Of a stretch of 64,000 bases of DNA, positions 58,900 through 64,000 are shown piece after piece. Source of the DNA: Mariniflexile sp044335535 (lineage in GTDB: Bacteria; Bacteroidota; Bacteroidia; Flavobacteriales; Flavobacteriaceae). Location of the stretch: NCBI RefSeq assembly GCF_044335535.1, contig NZ_JBIQVZ010000004.1:124001-188000 (forward strand), in the 5' to 3' direction. Each line of letters starts with the position of its first letter. Position 1 is the first letter of the stretch. A program made the position numbers and the translations under genes. The notes below the pieces were generated by a model that was not told the DNA's origin, did no database searches, and was given only the letters and a program-made list of their open reading frames with translations.

Positions 58900-59637
58900 A
58901 TGAAGGTCGGTTTATTTATACCATGTTACATCAATCAATTATATCCACAAGTAGGCATTGCAACTTTAGAGCTTTTAGAGAAATTAGGCGTTGAAGTTGT
59001 TTATCCTATGGGGCAAATCTGTTGTGGACAGCCACTCGGTAATTCCGGATATGAAGATGATTCAAAAGGAATTTGCCAGTTATTTGTAGAGAATTTTAAG
59101 GAATTCGATTATATCGTTGGACCTTCTGGCAGTTGTGTCTACCACGTTAAAAAACATTTCGATATTTTAGAACAAACCGATGATGTAAAAAGCGTTAGAA
59201 AAAACACCTATGAGCTGTGTCAATTTATTTACGAAGTATTGGGTAAAACAGATTTAGGAGCGTCGTTTCCATATAAAGTTGGTATTCATAAAAGTTGCCA
59301 CGGACTTCGTGGTTTGCGCTTAGGGTCTTGTTCCGAGCGTATGGACGCGCATTATTCAACTGAAGAAAGTCTGTTAAAAGAAGTAAAAGGACTAGAGCTA
59401 AAAACATTGCATAGAGTAGATGAATGTTGTGGTTTTGGAGGTACTTTTTCGGTGTTTGAAGAAGCCGTTTCAGTAAAAATGGGTAAGGATAGAATACAAG
59501 ACCATTTAGACAGTGATGTAGAAGTGATAACAGGAGCAGACCACTCGTGTTTAATGCATTTAGAAGGACTTATAAACAGAAACAAGCAACCTTTAAAAGT
59601 GATGCATATCGCAGAAATTTTAAATAGCAGTATGTAA
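58900..59637 (+). CDS. lutA: L-lactate utilisation protein LutA (CCG-domain Fe-S protein)
   Basis: The 245-residue protein has two CCG-type cysteine-rich domains: QICCGQPLGNSGYEDDS and, after the linker, KSCHGLRGLRLG with DECCGFGGTFSVFEEAVSVKMGKDR. These bind Fe-S clusters in the LutABC (YkgEFG) complex, which oxidises L-lactate to pyruvate at the cytoplasmic membrane. It follows uxuA by 11 bases and precedes lutB by two. In this operon the lactate would come from the lactaldehyde dehydrogenase half of RhaEW. Confidence 0.9.
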   Translation: MKVGLFIPCYINQLYPQVGIATLELLEKLGVEVVYPMGQICCGQPLGNSGYEDDSKGICQLFVENFKEFDYIVGPSGSCVYHVKKHFDILEQTDDVKSVRKNTYELCQFIYEVLGKTDLGASFPYKVGIHKSCHGLRGLRLGSCSERMDAHYSTEESLLKEVKGLELKTLHRVDECCGFGGTFSVFEEAVSVKMGKDRIQDHLDSDVEVITGADHSCLMHLEGLINRNKQPLKVMHIAEILNSSM

Positions 59638-59639
59638 TT

Positions 59640-61007
59640 ATGGCGCACGCAGACGAAGCAGCATTATTTAATAAAGATGAAGCAAAAGTAGATTGGCACG
59701 ACAAAGCTTTATGGTTTGTAAGGCAAAAAAGGGATAAATCTGCCCATAATGTAAAAGGATGGGAAGAACTTAGAAATTTAGCATCGGCCATTAAGGCAAA
59801 TGTACTTTCCGATTTAGATACTTACCTTGTTCAGTTTGAAGAAAATGCCAAAAAAAATGGTGTTACGGTACATTGGGCAGCCAATGCCGAAGAACATAAC
59901 AAAATTGTTCACAGTATTTTAGATAAGCATAATGTAAAGAAAGTGGTTAAAAGCAAATCGATGCTTACTGAAGAGTGCCATTTGAATCCTTATTTAGAAG
60001 CTAATGCTATAGAAGTTATTGATACCGATTTAGGAGAACGTATTGTACAATTAGCCCAAGAGCCCCCAAGCCATATAGTATTGCCTGCCATTCATAAAAA
60101 GAAGGAAGAGGTCGATATCTTATTTCAAGAACATTTAGGAACCAAACCTTGTAATGGTGATCCACAATATTTAACGGCAGAAGCTAGAAAGCATTTACGT
60201 AATAAATTCCTAAAAGCTGATGCAGCTATTACAGGCGTTAATTTTGCAATAGCCGACACAGGTGGTTTTGTAGTTTGTACCAACGAAGGCAATGCCGATA
60301 TGGGTGTACATCTAGCTAAAGTGCATATTGCTTGTATGGGGATGGAAAAACTTATTCCTCAGGAAAAACATTTAGGTGTATTTCTGCGGTTATTGGCGAG
60401 AAGTGCCACAGGACAGCCTATAACAACCTATTCGTCGCATTTTAATAAACCCGAACCAGGTAAGGAAATGCATATTGTTATTGTAGACAATGGTAGAACC
60501 GAGCAATTAAGCCGTGAAGATTTTAGAACCTCTTTACATTGTATCCGTTGTGGTGCTTGTATGAATACGTGTCCTATATACAGACGTAGTGGTGGACACA
60601 GTTATAAAGCTACCATTCCTGGGCCCATAGGTTCCATTCTATCACCAGGAATCGATTTAAAAAAGCACAGTTCTTTGCCTTTTGCATCGACACTTTGTGG
60701 TTCTTGTAGCGATGTATGTCCAGTAAAAATTAATATTCACGAGCAGCTATATAAATGGCGTCAGGTCATTGTTAAAGAGGTGCCGCAGCCAGTTGTTAAA
60801 AAAACTATTTTAAAAGTAGCTGGTCGTGTTCTAGCAAACTCAGGAATGTATGGTTTCGCTGGAAAATCAGCGCGTTTTATGTTAAAACATGCGCCTCGAT
60901 TTTTAGTGTATTCTAAATTAAATGTCTGGGGAAAAGCTAGGGATTTGCCAGAAGTTAAAAATGGGAATTTTGATGAATGGTATAAAAAAAGAAAGAAAAA
61001 TGAGTAG
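59640..61007 (+). CDS. lutB: L-lactate utilisation protein LutB (4Fe-4S protein)
   Basis: The 455-residue protein has a DUF162/LutB-like N-terminal half (KNGVTVHWAANAEEHNKIV, SKSMLTEECHLNPYLE, ITGVNFAIADTGGFVVCTNEGNADMGVHL) and a ferredoxin-like domain with two 4Fe-4S motifs: CIRCGACMNTCPIYRRSGGHSY and LCGSCSDVCPVKINIHEQLYKWR. It passes electrons from lactate to the membrane quinone pool with LutA and LutC. It overlaps lutC by eight bases. Confidence 0.95.
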   Translation: MAHADEAALFNKDEAKVDWHDKALWFVRQKRDKSAHNVKGWEELRNLASAIKANVLSDLDTYLVQFEENAKKNGVTVHWAANAEEHNKIVHSILDKHNVKKVVKSKSMLTEECHLNPYLEANAIEVIDTDLGERIVQLAQEPPSHIVLPAIHKKKEEVDILFQEHLGTKPCNGDPQYLTAEARKHLRNKFLKADAAITGVNFAIADTGGFVVCTNEGNADMGVHLAKVHIACMGMEKLIPQEKHLGVFLRLLARSATGQPITTYSSHFNKPEPGKEMHIVIVDNGRTEQLSREDFRTSLHCIRCGACMNTCPIYRRSGGHSYKATIPGPIGSILSPGIDLKKHSSLPFASTLCGSCSDVCPVKINIHEQLYKWRQVIVKEVPQPVVKKTILKVAGRVLANSGMYGFAGKSARFMLKHAPRFLVYSKLNVWGKARDLPEVKNGNFDEWYKKRKKNE

Positions 61008-61581
61008 AAAATCCATTTTAAATGCTGTTAAAAAAAACAAGCCTGAATTGTTGCCTTTACCGGAAATTGATTTAGGTATTTTTGAAGAAGATGTTGAATT
61101 ATTGGACACTTTTATAGACAATTTGAAGTTTGTTGGTGGTCAAGCTATTCAATTGGAAGCTATTGAACAAATTGATGCCGAAATTAAAAAGCTATATCCG
61201 AATGCTTCAAAAATCGTATCTTGTATAAAAGAATCAAAATTAGGAACTATATCAATTTCTAAAGATACAGACCCTCATACTCTGGAAGCTATTGATTTAG
61301 CCATTATAAAAGGCGAATTGGCTGTAGCCGAAAATGGTGCAGTTTGGATTTCCGAAAATGATTTCACCATTCGTGCATTACCGTTTATTACTAATGATTT
61401 AATTTTGGTAGTATCAAAAAATGATATTTATTTGCATATGCACCATGTTTACGAAGTCATTTCTAAACGAGACAGAGCTTTTGGCGTGTTCATATCAGGG
61501 CCATCTAAAACAGCCGACATTGAGCAGTGCTTGGTTGTAGGTGCTCACGGAGCCATGAGTTTAACCGTTTTAATTGTTTAG
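61000..61581 (+). CDS. lutC: L-lactate utilisation protein LutC
   Basis: ATG at 61000 gives MSRKSILNAVKKNKPELLPLPE; a longer frame beginning at 60922 would run over the lutB 3' end. The 193-residue DUF162 protein has SKIVSCIKESKLGTISISKDTDPHTLEAIDLAIIKGELAVAENGAVWISEND and a C-terminal FGVFISGPSKTADIEQCLVVGAHGAMSLTV, the standard LutC (YkgG) close. It completes the LutABC complex. It precedes kduI by 54 bases. Confidence 0.9.
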   Translation: MSRKSILNAVKKNKPELLPLPEIDLGIFEEDVELLDTFIDNLKFVGGQAIQLEAIEQIDAEIKKLYPNASKIVSCIKESKLGTISISKDTDPHTLEAIDLAIIKGELAVAENGAVWISENDFTIRALPFITNDLILVVSKNDIYLHMHHVYEVISKRDRAFGVFISGPSKTADIEQCLVVGAHGAMSLTVLIV

Positions 61582-61635
61582 ATTCCATACTTTTTTCAAA
61601 AACTGCAATTATTTAAAAACTAAAACTAAAATATT

Positions 61636-62478
61636 ATGTCAATTACGTACGAATCGCGTTATGCATCAAGCCCACAAGGCGTTAAAAATTATGATACAGC
61701 GCAATTAAGAAATGAATTTTTAATTGAAAATCTTTTTGAATTAGATAAGATAAACTTAGTGTATTCGCATTACGATCGCTTTATTTCTGGAGGTGTTTTG
61801 CCGGTAAACAAGCCCCTTTCATTAGAAGCTATTGATCCGCTTAAAGCACCATACTTTTTAGAAAGACGCGAATTAGGAATTATAAATATTGGTGACACTG
61901 GAACGGTTACAGTTGATGGAACAGCGTATGTTTTGGGTCATAAAGAGGCATTATACGTTGGACAAGGAAACAAAGAAGTTGTTTTTTCTAGTAAAACTGG
62001 TAGTACCCCTGCCATGTTTTACATCAATTCTACACCTGCGCACAAAGCATATCCAACTAAAAAAATAGGTACAGATGATGTTGAGGTTATCGAACTGGGA
62101 ACTCCAGAAACGGCTAATGCAAGAACACTTAGAAAATATATAGTAAACAGTGTCGTTGATGTTTGTCAATTACAAATGGGTATGACGTCTATAAAACCAG
62201 GAAGTAGTTGGAATACGATGCCTGCGCATGTCCATGATCGTAGAATGGAAGTGTATTTTTATTTTGAAATTCCTGAAGGGCAATCAGTTTGTCATTTTAT
62301 GGGAGAGCCACAAGAAACAAGACATATCTGGATGCAAAATAATCAAGCTGTAATTTCTCCACCATGGTCTATACATTCTGGTTCTGGTACTAGTAATTAC
62401 TCATTTATTTGGGGAATGGCAGGAGAGAATTTGGATTACGGAGATATGGATATTTGTAAAATTCCAGAATTGAGGTAA
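61636..62478 (+). CDS. kduI: 5-dehydro-4-deoxy-D-glucuronate isomerase
   Basis: The 280-residue cupin enzyme isomerises 4-deoxy-L-threo-5-hexosulose uronate to 3-deoxy-D-glycero-2,5-hexodiulosonate in the breakdown of unsaturated uronates made by polysaccharide lyases. It shows RYASSPQGVKNYDTAQLRNEFLIE at the start, VYSHYDRFISGGVLPV, ERRELGIINIGDTGTV, and SWNTMPAHVHDRRMEVYFYFEIPEGQ with the metal-binding HVH and E, then PPWSIHSGSGTSNYSFIWGMAGEN. Length equals E. coli KduI (278). It ends the operon at a terminator. kduD is not next to it. Confidence 0.95.
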   Translation: MSITYESRYASSPQGVKNYDTAQLRNEFLIENLFELDKINLVYSHYDRFISGGVLPVNKPLSLEAIDPLKAPYFLERRELGIINIGDTGTVTVDGTAYVLGHKEALYVGQGNKEVVFSSKTGSTPAMFYINSTPAHKAYPTKKIGTDDVEVIELGTPETANARTLRKYIVNSVVDVCQLQMGMTSIKPGSSWNTMPAHVHDRRMEVYFYFEIPEGQSVCHFMGEPQETRHIWMQNNQAVISPPWSIHSGSGTSNYSFIWGMAGENLDYGDMDICKIPELR

Positions 62479-62501
62479 AAATTAAATTATAATTCACCAC
62501 T

Positions 62502-62532
62502 AAAACCTTTAGCATTTTGTTAAAGGTTTTTT
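62502..62532 (+). terminator. Terminator after kduI
   Basis: AAAACCTTTA and TAAAGGTTTT form a perfect 10 bp stem followed by TT and GCTTTT. It closes the uxuB-uxuA-lutABC-kduI operon. Confidence 0.85.
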
Positions 62533-62950
62533 GCTTTTAAGATTATGAGCTGTAAAAATCAACTTTAGGGTTCAATTCATTAATATGTTTCAAGTACAGT
62601 TTTCTTGTTTTTTTGGTACAATATTCCTTATAGAGAATAGGTGATTAGTTTTAATTTAGCAACATCAATTATTCTAAACACTAATTTTCATGAAATTTAA
62701 AACATTACTATGTGACCAAGCATCAAAATTTTTATTGTCTCTGTAATTTTTATTGCCTTTAACAATTACCAGCATAAATCATACCTATGAAGCCCAAAAT
62801 AAAAACGGAGATGAATAATAAGAAAAATACAAGAAAACACCAAATGCCTGTTCCATATACCTGCCAGAAATATCAGTAAAGTAAATGTGTTGGTTATAAA
62901 TACAAATACGTCTAGACTTAATATAAATCTAAAAAAGGAAATATAAAAGG
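62533..62950. other. Non-coding gap, with a weak 2TM-like minus-strand frame
   Basis: No intact gene is apparent between the kduI terminator and the histidine kinase gene. A short minus-strand frame (62766-62954) overlaps the kinase stop and has two hydrophobic stretches (LDVFVFITNTFTLLIFLAGIW and LVFSCIFLIIH) faintly like the 2TM-domain proteins often found beside LytS-type kinases. It may be a decayed copy; support is weak. Confidence 0.3.
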
Positions 62951-64000
62951 TCAAGCATTTTTATAGGGAATCTTCAAAACGACCGTATAATTATCTTTGG
63001 TCTGCGTAACTTGTATTTCTCCCTTTTTGGAAGTTTCCTTAAACAATAAATCCATTCTTTCCTTGGCAATACTTCCAGATAATGAAGTGTGTCCCGAAGA
63101 TTTAATTTTATTATTAACCTTACCGTTATCCCGAATTTCAACGGTAATTAAATCACTGTTCAAATTGATGTTGATCCGTATTTCACCTTTTCCTTGTAAA
63201 GGCGAAACCCCATGAATTACAGCATTTTCCACAAAAGGCTGAATTAACATTGGCGGTACCATTACCCCTAAGGTATCATCTGGCATATCAATATTAAACT
63301 CAAAATTGTGGTTATTTCGCATTTGCTGGAGAATCAGATAATTTCTTATAGCCTCAATCTCATCTTCCAACGAAATTAAATCGTTCCTGCTCATTTCTAA
63401 ACTGCTTCTTAATAATTTACTGAACAGATTGAGGTACTTGATCGATTTTTCCTTTTCTTCAAATCGGATAAAACTTTGCAATGAAGAAAGGGTGTTAAAA
63501 ATAAAATGAGGCTCCATTTGGGTTCGCAACAACTTTTGCTGCAAAAGCATCTTCTCTTTTACGGCCAACTTTTTTCCTTGTTTCTGGACATATACATAAA
63601 ACCCTATAAAACCAGATACTATAAGGAGCAACAAACCACTAATTATTAAAAGCAAGGTTCTGGTTTCTAATTTTTCATTTGTGGTTTTAACGGTTTCATT
63701 AAGAAAATCTATAGACTTTTTTTTTGCTTCTACGTCATAAAAAACGGATATTTCCTCAATGGCTTTTGCGCTATTGCTGGCCTGTATAGAGTCCTTGATT
63801 GCCAAACTTTCCAAGTGAAGTTTTCGGTATGTATTCAAATTCTTCTTTTGAAGATAATAGACTGCCTGGGCCATTCTATTATCAAATTTGGATCTATAAT
63901 TTACCCCAAAATGTGATTCTATATCCTGTGTAGCCTTTATATATTTTTCAGAGGCTGAAAATTGTTGCTTTGCAGCATAAAAAGTAATTAAATTGGTATA
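62951..64000 (-). CDS. LytS/YehU-type sensor histidine kinase, N-terminus outside the window
   Basis: The frame is open to the right edge of the window, so only the C-terminal ~349 residues are visible; the ATG at 63874 is internal. The first part (TNLITFYAAKQQFSASEKYIKATQDIE, then AVYYLQKKNLNTYRKLHLE) looks like TPR helices, followed by one membrane segment (LLLIISGLLLLIVSGFIGFYVYV) and a His_kinase domain: QMEPHFIFNTLSSLQSFI with the phospho-accepting His, QPFVENAVIHGV (N box) and VEIRDNGK. This is the TPR-TM-kinase type that usually pairs with a LytTR response regulator, which is not in the window. The signal sensed is unknown. Confidence 0.85.
   Translation of the reverse strand, partial: YTNLITFYAAKQQFSASEKYIKATQDIESHFGVNYRSKFDNRMAQAVYYLQKKNLNTYRKLHLESLAIKDSIQASNSAKAIEEISVFYDVEAKKKSIDFLNETVKTTNEKLETRTLLLIISGLLLLIVSGFIGFYVYVQKQGKKLAVKEKMLLQQKLLRTQMEPHFIFNTLSSLQSFIRFEEKEKSIKYLNLFSKLLRSSLEMSRNDLISLEDEIEAIRNYLILQQMRNNHNFEFNIDMPDDTLGVMVPPMLIQPFVENAVIHGVSPLQGKGEIRININLNSDLITVEIRDNGKVNNKIKSSGHTSLSGSIAKERMDLLFKETSKKGEIQVTQTKDNYTVVLKIPYKNA

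Noticed and set aside
62694..62754. Short frame starting ATGAAATTTAAAACATTAC
   Set aside because: It stops after 18 codons and has no downstream continuation that looks like protein.
1..64000. tRNA, rRNA or known riboswitch genes
   Set aside because: Reading the intergenic gaps gave no tRNA-like TTCGAATC loop with acceptor stems, no rRNA-like sequence and no recognised riboswitch; a covariance-model scan would be decisive.

Overview
The window looks like a chromosome segment of a marine-type member of the Flavobacteriaceae (Bacteroidetes). The evidence is low GC, promoters of the form TAnnTTTG close to gene starts, a long-form NusB, a PorV/PorQ-family protein, DUF4105, DUF3276 and DUF1573 proteins, a bacillithiol-transferase-like protein, and intergenic gaps filled with 7-8 bp word repeats and REP-like palindromes. 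No rRNA, tRNA or CRISPR array was recognised.

Region 1 (1-16421, + strand) is a cell-surface glycan cluster. It holds the end of a nonulosonate (sialic-acid-like) synthase, a hydrolysing UDP-GlcNAc 2-epimerase, eight glycosyltransferases or glycosyltransferase-like proteins, a hexapeptide acetyltransferase, an O-antigen polymerase/ligase-type membrane protein and a WbaP/WcaJ-type initiating sugar transferase. Two copies of a MITE-like element with 18-20 bp inverted ends sit in it, and one of them ends 15 bp before a glycosyltransferase gene that lacks a normal start.

Region 2 (16422-40340) is mostly housekeeping: a DUF4105 protein, a PorV/PorQ-family protein, phosphatidylserine synthase, DUF808, the kdsD-tatC-(AhpD-like)-lptB operon divergent from recQ, a cyclophilin-FKBP fusion, a bacillithiol transferase, a thioredoxin-like protein, a CsaA-like tRNA-binding protein, an ABC exporter, nusB, DUF1573, yajC and a GNAT-proC-proB locus that may be the remainder of a larger arginine/proline cluster. 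About 1 kb between recQ and the immunophilin gene is repeat DNA, including a roughly 200 bp unit present three times.

Region 3 (40341-45410) is accessory: two small proteins resembling companions of metal-efflux genes, an orphan hypothetical, a beta-helix lipoprotein, and an acyl-CoA thioesterase gene bracketed by two oppositely oriented copies of a second MITE-like family.

Region 4 (45411-62478) is sugar catabolism. galM-galK-galT handle galactose. RhaI, RhaB and a fused aldolase/dehydrogenase (RhaEW type) convert L-rhamnose to DHAP and L-lactate, and LutABC would oxidise the lactate to pyruvate. An SDR (UxuB-like), UxuA and KduI handle uronates. The combination suits a rhamnose- and uronate-containing polysaccharide such as ulvan or rhamnogalacturonan. 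An NCS1-family permease and an unusual double class II aldolase protein with a degenerate second half are in the rhamnose operon. The divergent promoter between the RhaEW gene and uxuB carries two mirror-image 12 bp sites, each exactly 23 nt upstream of a TAnnTTTG box. The window ends inside a LytS-type histidine kinase gene.
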